Source of the DNA: Neurospora intermedia
Lineage: Eukaryota > Ascomycota > Sordariomycetes > Sordariales > Sordariaceae
Reading direction: 5' to 3'
DNA length: 64,000 nt
Assembly: GCA_037102815.1 (NCBI GenBank)
Contig: BTPP01000003.1
Span: 1,736,001-1,800,000 of the forward strand
Shown here: one piece after another, positions 11,901-24,383 of the stretch
How positions within the stretch are numbered: the stretch's first letter is position 1
Layout: every line of letters begins with the position of its first letter
The notes under the pieces: generated by a model
What the model was told of the DNA's origin: nothing
Database searches by the model: none
What the model saw: only the letters and a program-made list of their open reading frames with translations
Position numbers and translations under genes: made by a program

Positions 11901-14183
11901 CCGCAACAAGCTCTTCTTGGAGTATCTTACCATTCAAGCTGGTGTGACAGATGAAGGCAAGGCTCTCAAAGAGCAGTTTAAGGAGCGCGGCCTCAAGATG
12001 GACGAAGCCAAGACTGCTGAGGATATCTCGATGATCCTCAAGATGCGTTCCCAGAACCTGTTCGAACAATCCAGCAACCAGCAGAAGCTGGAGCAGCTCG
12101 ATATCGATGCTATCCTCGAGAATGCCGAAGTGACCAAGACTGATGTCGATGACAAGATCAACCTGAGCAGTGGTGGTATCGACTGGGATAACTGGATGCA
12201 GGTCACCGATGTCAAAGTTGACGATCTCGCTCTTGACTGGGATCAGATCATTCCAGCCGAGCAGCTTGCTGCCATCAAGGCTGAGGAAAATAGAAAGAAG
12301 GAAGAGGAGTACTTGGCAAAAACGATAGAGGAGAATGCTCCTAGAAAAGCTGCGTTGAAAGGCTCTAAAAAGAGCGCAGAAAACGATCGAGCTGAGCGTC
12401 TGGCAAAGAAGCGACAACGCGAGAGGGAAGAGCAGGAAGAGCTCGAAGAGCAGCGTGCATTGCTTTCAGATCCCAAACGCCCCCTCAATGAGAAAGAAAC
12501 CCGAAACCTTATCAGGGCCTTCTTCAGGTACGGTTCCTTGGACGACCGCGAAGAAGAGGTTGTCCAGGATGCTCGCCTAAGTGATAGAGATCGGGACTTT
12601 TTGAAGTCTATTATCGAGGACCTTGTCGTTATCAGTCGCCGCGCTGTAGATGCGAACAACGAGAGACTTCGCGAAGAAGAAGCCAGGGCTGGCAAACCAC
12701 TGGCGAAGAAGGATAAGAAGGCTGTACTTGTCGATTTTGGCGAGGTGCGGAAAGTCAACGCAGAGACTGTCGTGGAGCGACCCCCTCAGCTCAAACTTCT
12801 GCGCCGCGTCCTCCGGGAGCACGCAGACATTCTCAGTTTCAGGCTTCCCGAAGCATCCAAGGCTGCCGCATATACTTGCGACTGGGGTGCACGTGAGGAT
12901 GCCATGCTGCTTATTGGAATCGACAGGTACGGATTCGGTGCGTGGACGCAAATCAGGGACGATCCTGAGTTGCAGATGCACGACAAGTTCTTCCTGGAGG
13001 AGCATCGTGTCGACAAACGGGAAGAACGAAAGAAGACGGAAGCTGTAGGGATTCAATCCCCTGGTGCTGTTCATTTGGTGCGGAGGTCCGAGTATCTCCT
13101 GTCTGTTCTGTTGGCCAAGCACTCTAATGATGCTGCCGCTAAGAAGGCAGTGGAGAACCACCATCGGAGCAAGAAGCTTCTCACGAACAACGGCCATCGA
13201 CGCGGTGAAGCTAGCTCCATCTCCGGGTCCCCTGCACCATTGGGCGTTAAAAAGTCTATCCCTCACCGGGACCACCACCATCGGACTCTCAGCAACGCGA
13301 ATGACCGGGGGACCCCCAGGCCAGACCACAAACGGAAGTACACAGATGATTACGAAGAGCGCAGCTCGAAACATCGTCGGGTGGAAGACGAACGTCGTGG
13401 TACAGATAGCAAACTCGACAAGAAGAAGGACAAGGCACCCAAGGTCGATCCCGAAACATTGGAGAAATGGAAGCGGGACAGGCAGAAAGCGGTGGAGCGC
13501 TTCCATGAACTTGCCAAGTTGAATAATGATGAGATCGATAGCTCGGACAACTTCCAACTTGTTTGGTCTCTACTTCGGCCCCTCAAAGCGAACATGGAAC
13601 GCATCATGTACTCTAAGGAACGTTTTCCTGCGGCCAAAGAACGCGCCAAAATTTTGGGAGAGGAGATTCGGGCATTTGGTAATTTCCTTAAGCAGCTGGA
13701 GGAAAAGAACCCGCTGGATGGTTTGGAGCCACAGTTCTGGTAAGTCTAGAAACTCCCTCAGATTGTGCTTTTACACCGGCTGACGATAGATACAGGGAAT
13801 TCCTTTCTTCGATCTGGCCCATCGGTGAGGTCAAGGTGTCGGGCCGAAGACTCCAGCGCATGTTTGGCGACCTTTGCAAAAAGGATAGCGAGAACAAGGA
13901 GGATAGATCTCAGAATCTGAAGAAGCCGAGCCGCCAGGATCTGGAGGATGGCGAGATTGCCAGCGATCGCGACGATCGAAGATCTCGTGACCCTTACCGC
14001 GACGACCGGCGCGAGGACCGGCGCGAAGAGCGACGAGAGGAGCCCAAGCGGCGCCCGAACTATTACGAGAACGGCGATCGACTCAACTTTTATCGCCATC
14101 GTAGGGACATCGATAGGGGAGCACCGATTCGTCACTCATGGCAGAGCAGCCGCAGTCCCTCTCAGCAGCAACGGCCTTACTAG
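8960..14183 (+). CDS. chd1: CHD1 chromodomain-helicase-DNA-binding remodeller
   Basis: Exons 8960-9373, 9428-9457, 9513-9609, 9674-13739 and 13796-14183 join to 1,664 residues. The N-terminus is acidic and Ser-rich. Tandem chromodomains follow at about 267-345 and 371-428 (FIKWQGQSYPHNTWE, YIKWKGLQYDECTWE). The SNF2 motor has DEMGLGKT at 483-490 and DEAH at 592-595, and its helicase C lobe contains STRAGGLGINL and ARAHRIGQ. A SANT/SLIDE-like segment lies near 1250 (GFGAWTQIRDD), then the C-terminal CHCT (DUF4208) helical domain and a basic Arg/Asp-rich tail. CHD1 spaces nucleosomes over transcribed genes. The ATG at 8960 follows CAAA and is the first in the long frame. The start of exon 4 is fixed by its acceptor at 9673. 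A 30-nt second exon is unusually small, but both of its splice sites are good. Confidence 0.97.
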
Positions 14184-16380
14184 GGGAGCCACCCTCTTCT
14201 CCCATCTATAATTGTTACTCAGCTCTTGCATTGTCTGGCGTACGGGTTTAGATATCTCGACTGGGGTTGTTGTTCTGATTTTCTGCTCCTCTATCCTCAT
14301 CTGGGAGTTGACAAGTACACGGGCGGGCGTGGTGTTACATTGGAACGAGCGATACCTGTAATGAGGAATTATTTATGTTACAGAAAGGGCGCGCGCTTTT
14401 ATGAAGGATTCAGCATTATCCTATCGCTGATGATGGTTATTTTTGTTGTTGTGTATGGTTTTGCGGAAACCGCGTGCGCCGACGTAGAAGAAAGGCACGC
14501 AAGCGTTCTACTCGTCAGGCACTCATCAACATGCCTCAAACAGTCTTGGTTTTTCTTTTTTCTTCTTTTTTTTTCAGTTATCTCAGCAACATAAAATTGA
14601 GGGGAATGGATGGATGGTTGGTTCTGAAAGCGTACAAAGAAGGGAAATAACAAAACTTTATCGAATTCCTCCCGCAAAAATTTGAGGGTCATTTATTTAG
14701 GACAGGGGAAGATGATGGAAAGAGAAGGGACCGTGCGTCGTCATTGCGTTTTTTCACCCACTTATCTTCAGTCACCGAACACGCCTTAAACTTAGAGAGA
14801 AGAGACATTGAAATGATATCCATAATAGCATCGCCCGATCTGTACTTTTCTCATCTGTTTGTTTGTGTGTCTTGGGGCGTTCAAATTCATCATAGTAGGT
14901 GAAGATACAATATAAATGTGTGTTGTTGTTCTCTACCAGTCTATCCTCACCTGCGTAACATTCGATGGAGGGTGTATTCTTTAGGGTCGAAGCAAGGGAT
15001 GGTGACAGAGAGTGATTAGTGACAATAAATGAGTTGTTTGGCATTATCGGTAATTGATGGTGGCATTATGAGGCCACGAAATACACGGGCTCAAGACGGG
15101 TTACCGGCGATGCGTTTGCGATCACGATTGTAGACAGAGCGCGGTTTAGAGGCAGATACCACGGCATTGACCAACGTCCAGGTGTGTTCCATGTTCTTTA
15201 TAACTACTGTCTTGATAATCTTCACTACGCTTATGCATTGTTTGTTTAATTGACTTGCTCTATGACCATTTCACGTTCACCCATCCCAATTCACTCACCC
15301 TTGATCTTGTAAACAACCAACCCAACGCATCATCACAGGAGCTCAGCAAATTCAACTCCAAACCACCCCCCCCCCCCCCCCCCCCCCTCCCCCCCCCAAA
15401 AAAAAGAGCGAATTAAAAAAGGGCCAAACATGCGAACTGGAACGACACGAAGGTACGATACAAAAAGGAAAAAGAAAAACATACAGCACCTGGGATTCGC
15501 TGGTCGTCACCGACCCAACTACTAGTCAAGCGATTGGTGGCTTATCTATGGGAGAGCGGACGGGATCCCGAGTTTTCCACCATCTATGGCCGTATGTATT
15601 AACTGTTGCCCAACTAAGAGCTTATGTAGTACCAAACCTGATGGTAACCCGGCAGAATCGTGCTGTGTTGTGTAATCATTGTGCAGTGGTAGCTGCTGGA
15701 TGAACAGACGGGACTTAAAGAGGGTCGGAGGAAAACAGTTCTTTCTTTGGATGGTGTGTGACTTGGTATTCCCTGAATACTCCGTCGCCCCTATCGATAC
15801 TATATTGTTCGACTTACTTCACGTTTACGGCCTGTAATAAGTTGAGATTACTAGTCTGCCGTAATTCAGCTAATGATAGATACGATCTAGGCAGCTGGAT
15901 GCCAGCTCACAAGAGACACAATTGACGCACGATTATCTCATGGAACGAAACCAAATCGTAATAATTCTCCTTGTGTGTATTTCTACCATTGTACGACGTC
16001 AAAGAAGACGCCTACAACGATGTGTTGTGACCTTGCTGGGTATTCTCTGTCCGTCCTCTTAACGTACACCTCCTAGAAGAAAGGAAGAAAACGGAAGAGA
16101 AACTGAACCCATTCCATAATCAACCATCCAACCACCCAACCAAACCGACCATCCGCTATCCGTGACCCTGTCCGTCGCTATTGTACACCGACGGGGAGAG
16201 ACCGGATACTTGAAGACGTAAAGATCGCCCCTATGCCTTTTGCCTGACCTTGCCAAACCATGTGCCCCAACCCGCTCTCATGTTTTTTGATGTCAAGACT
16301 GCTGAACCCCCTCACATATTTTACCCTCTATAACCCTAAATCAATTATGTTTCACTCCACTCCCATTTTTGGTCCGAGCC
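14184..16380. other. Convergent 3' region between CHD1 and the sirtuin gene
   Basis: This 2.2-kb stretch should hold the two 3' UTRs. No convincing coding frame is present. It contains a striking C-homopolymer (separate entry) and AT-rich segments, but nothing I can assign as a non-coding RNA. Confidence 0.6.
15366..15405. repeat. Poly-C tract followed by poly-A
   Basis: A run of 22 C, one T, 9 C and then 8 A lies in the shared 3' region. Such a G/C homopolymer is prone to slippage and sequencing error, so the exact length should be treated with caution. Confidence 0.9.
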
Positions 16381-18444
16381 TTAGTCAATCAGATGCCCTA
16401 TTCCCCGAGGCTTTGACTTGGGCGAGATAGTCAGCGTAATGTCCCGCCCCGAGCCCGGTGCTCCCGACTGGCTTGAGCTGACACTAGGTGTTCTAGACCT
16501 GCTTCTCGTAGTCATGGTTGGGCGAGGAACTTTCATCGCCGTTGGCCGCAGGGACGGAAGCACTGTGGGCACGTCCTTGTCGAAATCTCGAGGCGGCGAG
16601 GACAGATCCGAAGACGTGTCCGGGTCAAAGGGAATCTGTTTCGCGTTTTCCTTCCCTGGAGCAACCGCAGCTTTTGTGGCCTTAAAGGTACGGTTGATGG
16701 CGTTCTGGGGTTTAACAACCTCCTTCTTCTTCGTCTGCCGAGGCTTGCGCCGAGGGGCAGAGCCAGGCAAGGGTTTGCGCCCAGTGGTAATCGCGGCGCT
16801 GACAGGGGTCGTCTCTTTGGAGGACGTGGTTTTGCCAAAGTTAAGAATGCTCTGCTTCGCTGTGGTCTTGGTCGTCGTCGATTTCCGCGCAGGAAGAGTG
16901 GCACGGGGCTTGGGACTCGCGCTTGGTGTCGGAATCCCGCCTTGTTTCTGTACCAACACCTTCGCCAGCGACTTTTCGTCCTCGTCGTCTGACAAAGGTG
17001 ACTTGCGCTTGCGTTGAAGGAGTACATCAACCCTGCTCTTGCTGAGCGTGGCCTCTAGCCTCTTTTCCTTGTTCTCATCCACCAGCCATGTTGTAGGATC
17101 CCCTATATCCTGCTGATCCCATCTCGGTAGATTTACCAGCTCAGCTACATCGTCGCATTTCCCCCTGATGACGTAGTCCCAGCAATCTTTGAATTCCGCT
17201 CCTTGAGGCTCTGGGTCAATGTTGATCCAGGCTGTGATACCATCCCGACGGCTCCTGGTCAGCTGGCACATCTCCTTGACGAGCCTTCGAACGCCAGGAA
17301 TCTTCAGAGTTGTGCCGACAACAATGACTGCGTCCGGAACCCTCTTCAAATCCGCCTTTGAAACGTTTCCGATGGCCTCCTCGTCAGGGTTGTACTCGTT
17401 GTACAACACAATTCTAGGCCGTAGCCTGCCAATGCCGTGACTCCGTTTGCCAGCAAATGTTGTGCGTACCTCATCCTGTTCCTTGCACTTTGCGCACAGG
17501 GGAGCTTCAGAGCCTTCGAAAAGCTCGGCATTGAAGGGCTCCAGGTGACTGCACTTTGTGCATACCATCTTCTCCAACCCACCGTGCAGCTGGACGGTAA
17601 CTGGCCACGGACCCTTGGCGTTCAGAGGGACGTTGGTGGCTAATGGTGGCATCTGGGTATCTAGCGTATCGATATTTTGGGTGTAGAGTCGTAGTAGTCG
17701 TCCCTCCTCAGCCATGGAGGCTAGCATGTGATGAAATGGTGTAGGCTTTGCCTGTGACGTCAATTGCGCCAGTTCGCGCACCATGGTGTGGAAGGACTCA
17801 GTAGAGTCATCGTGCTTGTACACAGACGCGTCGAAAAGGTGTTTTCCAGAAGCCTTCAGCTTGTGCTGACCTCGTAGCGTCGCGAAGAGACCGGTTGACG
17901 AGCGGAAATCGGGGACTAAAAAGCGCGTCAGTAAGGTCTTAGAAGAAAATGGCGCGTCATAGACTATTCTAGATGCGGAGATATTGAAGGGAAAGTGAAG
18001 GGAGTAAAATAAAAAGGGGGGAGAAGACATACTCCCAGCTGAGACGGATATGCCAGCACCAGCAATGACGACAATCTTCTTCTTTCTCCGCAGAGCCGTC
18101 AATAACCTGTCGAGGTTCTCATCGGCCTCTTCCACACGATTTTCAAGATCGATCCGGTCTGTGGTACGGGGCCTGGGCGGTGCGGCGGTGCGGCGACGCT
18201 TCGTCGGAGGAGGTCCATCTGTGCGGACCTGAATCTCCTGAGCCAAATCTGAATCGGGCCCCTTCATGGGCGAAGCGCTGCCAGAGGGTATCGAGCTAGA
18301 ACTAGGGGAGGGATAGCGGTTCGAGGCATCGAGTAGCAAAGGCGTAGGAGGCAGAGAAGGCGACTGAGAGAGAACTGAGAGAGGAGAGGAGGGAAGAGAG
18401 CCTGACGAGGAGGAGTCGGACGGTTTCGGTCGCAAGCAGTCCAT
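16381..18444 (-). CDS. nst-3: Hst3/Hst4-type sirtuin, NAD-dependent histone deacetylase
   Basis: Exons 18033-18444 and 16381-17915 (minus) give 648 residues. The 117-nt intron has no stop and would read through, but removing it restores the sirtuin core SAGIPDFRSSTGLF, so the intron is real. Visible motifs are GAGIS (about 129-133), TQNID, the catalytic His in QLHGG, and two zinc Cys pairs (CTKC, CAKC). The ASVY..DDST..FH segment is typical of Hst3/Hst4, the H3K56 deacetylases. A basic PPTKRRR stretch (about 79-85) may be a nuclear signal; the C-terminus is a long basic Ser/Pro-rich tail. I start at the ATG at 18444, which has good context; an in-frame ATG at 18591 would add 49 poorly conserved-looking residues. 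The symbol rests on memory that Neurospora nst-3 lies beside chd1, and is less sure than the family. Confidence 0.9.
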   Translation of the reverse strand: MDCLRPKPSDSSSSGSLPSSPLSVLSQSPSLPPTPLLLDASNRYPSPSSSSIPSGSASPMKGPDSDLAQEIQVRTDGPPPTKRRRTAAPPRPRTTDRIDLENRVEEADENLDRLLTALRRKKKIVVIAGAGISVSAGSMSSPPFLFYSLHFPFNISASRIVYDAPFSSKTLLTRFLVPDFRSSTGLFATLRGQHKLKASGKHLFDASVYKHDDSTESFHTMVRELAQLTSQAKPTPFHHMLASMAEEGRLLRLYTQNIDTLDTQMPPLATNVPLNAKGPWPVTVQLHGGLEKMVCTKCSHLEPFNAELFEGSEAPLCAKCKEQDEVRTTFAGKRSHGIGRLRPRIVLYNEYNPDEEAIGNVSKADLKRVPDAVIVVGTTLKIPGVRRLVKEMCQLTRSRRDGITAWINIDPEPQGAEFKDCWDYVIRGKCDDVAELVNLPRWDQQDIGDPTTWLVDENKEKRLEATLSKSRVDVLLQRKRKSPLSDDEDEKSLAKVLVQKQGGIPTPSASPKPRATLPARKSTTTKTTAKQSILNFGKTTSSKETTPVSAAITTGRKPLPGSAPRRKPRQTKKKEVVKPQNAINRTFKATKAAVAPGKENAKQIPFDPDTSSDLSSPPRDFDKDVPTVLPSLRPTAMKVPRPTMTTRSRSRTPSVSSSQSGAPGSGRDITLTISPKSKPRGIGHLID

Positions 18445-20719
18445 AGCTGCTGCCTTTGAAGGCGCGTGTCCCACTGCAGGTTCAATTGCTGCTACGTCTT
18501 CTCCAGCTGCCCTGCAGTATCTGAGCGTGACTAGTGTTGGGCGGACGAGCGGGTGGTGACGGAAAAAAAGCGTTTGTGGTTTGTGGGTCAAAGGTTTGCT
18601 TTTGGCGATGCTATGTCATGGCTGAATCGGGAGAGGCTCGTCTTCAAGTCGATTCAGGTTGTTGTCGCGGTCGTCTCAATGGGATGGACAAAGGAGAGGC
18701 AGCTGAGTTGGCTTGGTAAGTCGATGTCTTGACTTGAAAAGATGGACGAAATTGGAGAGCTCGAGTTGAGGTCCTGCAACTTGGTAAAAGGATCGATCCT
18801 ATGGTGCTGAACGGTGCCCCGAGACGGTTGCTAACAATGTTAAGAATAAAATAAGTTGCACTTGTGCCGGCTGCAGTGGCAGACAGACACCTTGCTTGAA
18901 CAATTGAAAATCGGAGCAAGACCTGAGTTCAATGGTGAGGCGCGAAGGTCGCGGTTTGCGTACAAGGGAAGTACGTATCCACCTGCACACTAAAAGTCCT
19001 TGGCTGCTGTTGGTGGAGGAATGAATTGGCAGCGTTCTATGCAGACGGTAGGTCATCCGAGCGACGGGAAGAGTACCTAGACGATTACAGATTGCGGGCA
19101 GGCTTGCATGTGCGTAAGGAGATTCTAGCGGGCAACACGATTGGACCAGTCGGATTCTGGGACATGGAGGTTATTAACTAACAGAGCTGGAATCCAGCCT
19201 TGTGCATTCTGACCTGAGAATGTGCAAGAGACAAAGAAGTCATCAACAGCTGTTGGTTGGGTAACGACGACTCTCACATGAGTACCATTGATATTGAAAG
19301 AATGCTTCACCTCTTTTTTCAGGGAGGTACATGGTACATCTCCACAGAGAGCAGAGAAAACCTGGTTTATTGTCGATGATCATGGCAGACCCTCAAGGCA
19401 TGGCGCTATTGAGGAGCAGGTACATAATAAGTAAAAGATCCGGACATGAAAAACTCAGGTCCGTCGGTACAGAAAGTATACTACTGAGAACATTGGGTTT
19501 GGGCTTCCATTGCGTGTTCACACTGAGCTCAAGAAGGACAGCAGAACGGAAAGTGTTCAACCCTCGAGACCGCAATTCAGGCAAAAAGTAGCGCCCCGAG
19601 AAAACAAGGCGGCTCCACACAACAAAGGAACGAAGAACAGGCCGGGGCTTGTCACCGCGCGGTTGCCGGGAAACACAATCCACGGGGCGGACCCACCTGC
19701 AGCTCCCGTCTTAGTGCCGCCCTCCCGCCCCCCCGGACCACAGATCAGGGACCGCGCTACGTACCTTAACAGCTCCAGGAGACAAGCCAAGACCCAGAGC
19801 GCAAGCCATACGTGTGGCTGGAGAGGGCTTGTGCTATCTTCGGTAACGAACGGCAGGCCTTACGAGGCGTTACACCACTCTGCACGTACCATACTGTGTA
19901 GGTAAGTACACCTTCAGTTCGTTGCAGTGTTGCACACAACGAACTTGAACGACGGAGTTGCAGTGCAGTGGGGGGAGACACAGTGCCTACTACACCCAAT
20001 GTGACTGTAGTATCGTACCGTCCGTCGCGAGCTCAGCTGTCGCGATCACCGAAACGGGGACTGGAGCTTCGTTCGGCACTCAACGACACTGTATTGCTTC
20101 TTCTGTTAACATCCAAGCTGGGCTTCTATTCCTTTGTTTCTCTACGGCCTCAGTTGCGCGGCCAATCTCGACCCATTTTGAATAACTCAGTTTCACCCCA
20201 TCTTGCTCAAAAAACCCGATTGTTTGAATAACTGGAAGATTAAAAACATCGTTTACTCACTACACATATACAACATCTATTCAGTTGCAGTGGTCAGCCG
20301 TTGTCTCAGTTCCTGCACACTGCACATACAAACGCCATCCAACTCAAGTTCTCGACCAGCATCAAGTCTCTTTTCATCGGCAATCTCGAGTTTCTAAGGC
20401 TTCCGACCTGGTCAGGCCCATTGTGTCGGCACGACTAGACTACAGTATATAAACGGCAATTGGATAAATTTTGGTGGATAATTTCTACACGGCGCTTAGC
20501 ATCCTCATCACTGCCTCCCATTCTTGGAGACGTCCCAACTCGAACGACTTGGCATCACCGGATTCGAGCTCTCCGTACACAAAAGACGTCTTTCACTGTC
20601 GGGCATCGGATTTGGCGCGAGGGTATGGTCTACGGTGACCACGGCAAGCTTGGCGAGTTAAGAGTCAAGAGACTCCCTGGGTCCATAAGCCCCCAAGCCT
20701 GGAAGGAAAGTTCACAGCA
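18445..20719. other. Divergent upstream region between sirtuin and MED16 genes
   Basis: About 2.3 kb holds the leaders and promoters of two divergent genes. None of its short open frames has recognisable protein or a consistent exon structure. A TATA-like box lies 270 bases before MED16. Confidence 0.6.
20446..20453 (+). promoter_or_regulatory. TATA-like box upstream of MED16
   Basis: TATATAAA sits about 267 bases before the MED16 start codon, in a position that would fit a leader of roughly 230 bases. The assignment rests on the motif alone. Confidence 0.35.
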
Positions 20720-23700
20720 ATGAGCGGCCACGACATACCCATCCAGCTCTTGGATGGGGGCTCCATCGACGTCCAACACCATGATCAGATGAACGCCATG
20801 GATACGGCCATGAACCTCGACGATGTTGATGTTGATCTCTTTGGCGATTCTGTCATGGTGGACACCGCCTTGGATGGCTTGTCTGCCCCGAGGCCGATGC
20901 CGTCCAAGCACCTACGCCAACGGCTGGATGATCTGAGAACCCATGGGTGCCACCAGGCCATCGCATGGTCACGACAGGGTACCATTGCCTCCATCACCAA
21001 GGATGGCCGCTCGGTCGAGTTTCGCTTCCTAAGGTGCCGTCCAGAGGATGCCGGCTGGGAGTTGAGCGAACCATACCTTTATAGTCCTGCTATTCTCCCT
21101 ATGCATACGACGGCTGGTCCTATTGTTCATCTGGCCTGGTCCACCACCACCCCGACTCCCGAGCTCGCTGTCGTTGACGCTGTCGGCCGCATCACCATTC
21201 TCAGCCTCACCATCCATCTAAACCGCCCCTTCATAACCCGGAAGTGGGATGCCGACCCTGTCGACGACCTCCATGCGGTTGTCGGTTGTTACTGGCTTCC
21301 TTTGCTCAATCCAAGACAGTTTGGTGTCATGTACGGGCCTGCAGTATGGGTGCAGCCCGAAGATGCCAAAACCCCTGGCGATGGGCTGTACAAGTATGAG
21401 AGCTCGTACACAAAGCCTACAGGCCCTAACCATCCTAACACAAACAAAAGTGCCCTGGTCTCCATCACTACAAACGGTCTTCTCAGACTGATGTTTCAGA
21501 ACAACAACACTCGCCTGGAGGAGACTGCCATTGAGCTAGAAAGCATCACTTCCTCGGACGATCTAATTACCCATGCCGCTCTTTGCAACGACAAAAATGC
21601 TCTCTTGATAGCCCTTGCCACAGCTTCCAAGCAATTGCGGATTGTCAGAGCCACGATCTCATGGGGAAACGACAAGCCTGCCGAGAAACAGGCACATCCA
21701 CAAAACGCAGCTATAACCGCATCCATTTCAGAGCAACATGTCGCCGTCGCACCTTTGCTCCAGCACGATTCCAACGATCCAGTGCTGGATGACTCCATGT
21801 CTCAACTGTCCCATATCGAAGTCCTGCCATCTGTTCCCAAAGACAAGAACCTACAGGCACATCATAACCCCGTCGTCCTCACGGTACGCTCTCACTTGCC
21901 AGCGGAAGGCGCTTCTCTGTACGATCAGGAACCTACTAGTGTCATTGATCGGTGGGAAGTTGTGAGCGAGCAGCCACAGACTTTGCACCCGGCCTTTGCC
22001 CAACTGAACACCGGAAACAGTATGACGAATCCCAATGTAAGACGTCTTAAACCATAAAAAATCTTAGTCTAAGCCACTAACTTGACATATAGTCCATGAC
22101 CCGCCTACGTAAACTGGACGCCATTGTGATACCGAAAATCGTGGTTTCTGTGCAGGTTATGTATCTAGGCAAGGTGGTATGCTTTGCCTTCAGCGATGGC
22201 ACCATACAGTATCGCGATAGGGTTACTATGATGGAGTTGTTCAACGAGCAAAATGTTCACCGCGTCCTCAGCCCGCATGACGTAGGGTTCCAATACGTCA
22301 ACGACACGCCATGTACGCCTCTTTACTGTCCTTGAACACTCATCCACCGCCACTAACCACTCACTCCTCTTTGACCAGGTCTCCAGGTTGCCTTCTCGCC
22401 GACTAATTGCTCTTATGTGCAAATATCCGAAGACTGGGATGTAAAATGGAACAGCATGCGATATACTTTGACAGACGCCAATACTGCGTTACAAAGCGGT
22501 GGGTTCTAACCTTGACAATGGTTATCGAATGTTCTTTGCTAACACCCAGTAGCCCAGCAAAGCGCCGTCATGGCAGCCCTGACTCTTGCTTTATCCTCGG
22601 CCATCACTACATCGATAAATTTTGATGATATCCTGGCGCTGGCCCGTCCCTACAGCGATAATCCACGTAAGACTATATCTGGAGTTCCTCGACTCAGACA
22701 GCCATATACTGATACGTGTAAATAGAATTTGCGGCCTCTTGGGTCAAAGATTTAGTCAACCTGCTCAAGTTGAATTTTGACTTTTCCGACGAGGGCCATT
22801 ATGACTCATTGGTTCGAAGCCCTCTCTTCCAGATATCTCTTAGCATCCTCAACCACATGGGCTTCCGCGGCGAGTTCCGGCCCCGGCCATTTGAAGGAAG
22901 GCTATCTTTTCTCATACTCCAGATGCGAAACTTCATCGTTCTCGTGAGCCTTTCGCTCAACGCTCCCAAGAGCCTCGGGATCAGTCCACTGGACGAGGCA
23001 GAGGTCGTCGAGGTCTTGGTTGGCTGCGTCACATGGGCGCATACTCTGATAGGGTGGATGGTTGACTGCCTCTTCGATCTCGCCGACGACCCAGCCTTCA
23101 TAAGCATCTTGAAAGAGCAAAAGAGGTTTCCCGACCTGGCCAACTTCCTCCGGGCCCGCGGCGATGTATCCCTGCATCTCCTCTGCTGCTCCTCAGCTCG
23201 TGGCTTTATCATGGCCGCCTGCCGCAGATTAGCCCACCTCGAAGGCATGAGCAACCGTGCGATTCGCTACTGGGAAGCCAGTCGTCTCAAGACCGAAAAC
23301 AACGACGGTAGCGGTGGTAGCGGCGGCGGCGGCGGCAAAGTCCTTCCCGACAGCCTCTACTTCGCCTACCGAAAAATGCAACGCGCCACCAGCTCATCTC
23401 TGATCAAAGTCCAGGAATTGAATGAAGTCCTGCAGGGTTTCGCCCAGGACGTGCGCACAGCCTACCAAGCGAGCCTCTCCCGGCGCCAATCTGGCACCAA
23501 CCAAGCGCAACAACAGCATCCATCCCCCCAACAAAACAAAAATCAACCGCAACAGCAACAGAATGCCGAAGACCAGTTCATTAAGAAAGCACAGGCCCAC
23601 TGCGAACTCGACATGCTCCTGGGCGCTAACCCCCCGCCTTGCTTCCGCGAGGTGCTACTCAAGTTCTTCACCCAAACTTTGCCCGTGTTCAAGAGCCATG

Positions 23701-24383
23701 TCGACCCGGCTAAGCTGTATTTTGCCAACTATGAGGTGCTGGAGATTGAAGAGAATCCGAGGATCTTGGCGGCTAGGAGGGCTAGGCGCAAGTACATTGA
23801 TGTGTTTACAAAGCGGGAGATACAATTTCCTACTTCATCAGGGGATGCCCGTGGCGGCGGTGGTAGTGCTGCTGCTGCTGCTGCTGCTGCTGGTGGTGGT
23901 GGTGCTGCTGGTGGTGGTGAAGATGATGGTAAACGAGGAGGTATCACTGGTGCGGGTGAAGGTCAAACACCCAGCCAAAATACTCTCGCACCAGGTGGCG
24001 GGATTTCCATCAAGATCGAGCTCGGCACCGCATCCACCCCGAATCTCAAGGGGGTTTCCACCCCGGCGGGCGGCGGCGGCGGCGGCGGTAGCGGTGGGAA
24101 CGCAAAAACAGCTGGTGGGAACAATGCCGCCGCTGTGAGTGCGAATGCCGCCAACGGAGGAGGAGGAGGGAACATCAACAACAGCAGCACTACTGAAAAC
24201 ACCAGCAATCAGTGGCGGAGATGTGTCCGGTGCACGGCGGTCATGGAGGATTTCCCTGGTAATCATTACAGGGCTGGGTTCACGTTTGTGATGGCGCAGC
24301 AGAGGAAGTGCATGTGTGGTGCGTGGTGGGCGTTGGTTCCTAAAACTACGGGCGGGGAAGGGGCTCCTACGGAGGGATGGTGA
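20720..24383 (+). CDS. med16: Mediator complex subunit 16 (MED16/Sin4)
   Basis: Exons 20720-22036, 22093-22312, 22379-22498, 22550-22666 and 22726-24383 join to 1,143 residues with every phase closing. The N-terminal half resembles the WD40-type propeller of MED16. The helical C-terminal half has the family's signature stretches around SLSILNHMGF, LLILQMRNF-like sequence and GWMVDCLFDLADD. It ends in a Cys pair module (CVRCTAVMEDF then CMCGAWWALVPK) seen at the end of fungal MED16. MED16 sits in the Mediator tail and passes activator signals to RNA polymerase II. Between about residues 950 and 1090 the protein is almost only Gly, Ala, Asn, Thr and Ser, coded by GGT/GCT/GGC triplet runs; length is likely variable between strains. 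Introns are 51-66 nt. Start chosen at MSGHDIPIQLLDGG, the first ATG of the frame. Confidence 0.93.
23851..23930 (+). repeat. Coding GGT/GCT triplet repeat in MED16
   Basis: Runs of GGC, GGT and GCT triplets encode poly-Gly and poly-Ala between the helical body and the Cys-rich end of MED16. A second run of GGC triplets lies at about 24065-24092. Confidence 0.85.

Noticed and set aside
17916-18032. 39 extra residues in the sirtuin from continuous reading
   Set aside because: They interrupt the conserved SAG-IPDFRS core; GTATGT and TTTTAG ends show an intron.
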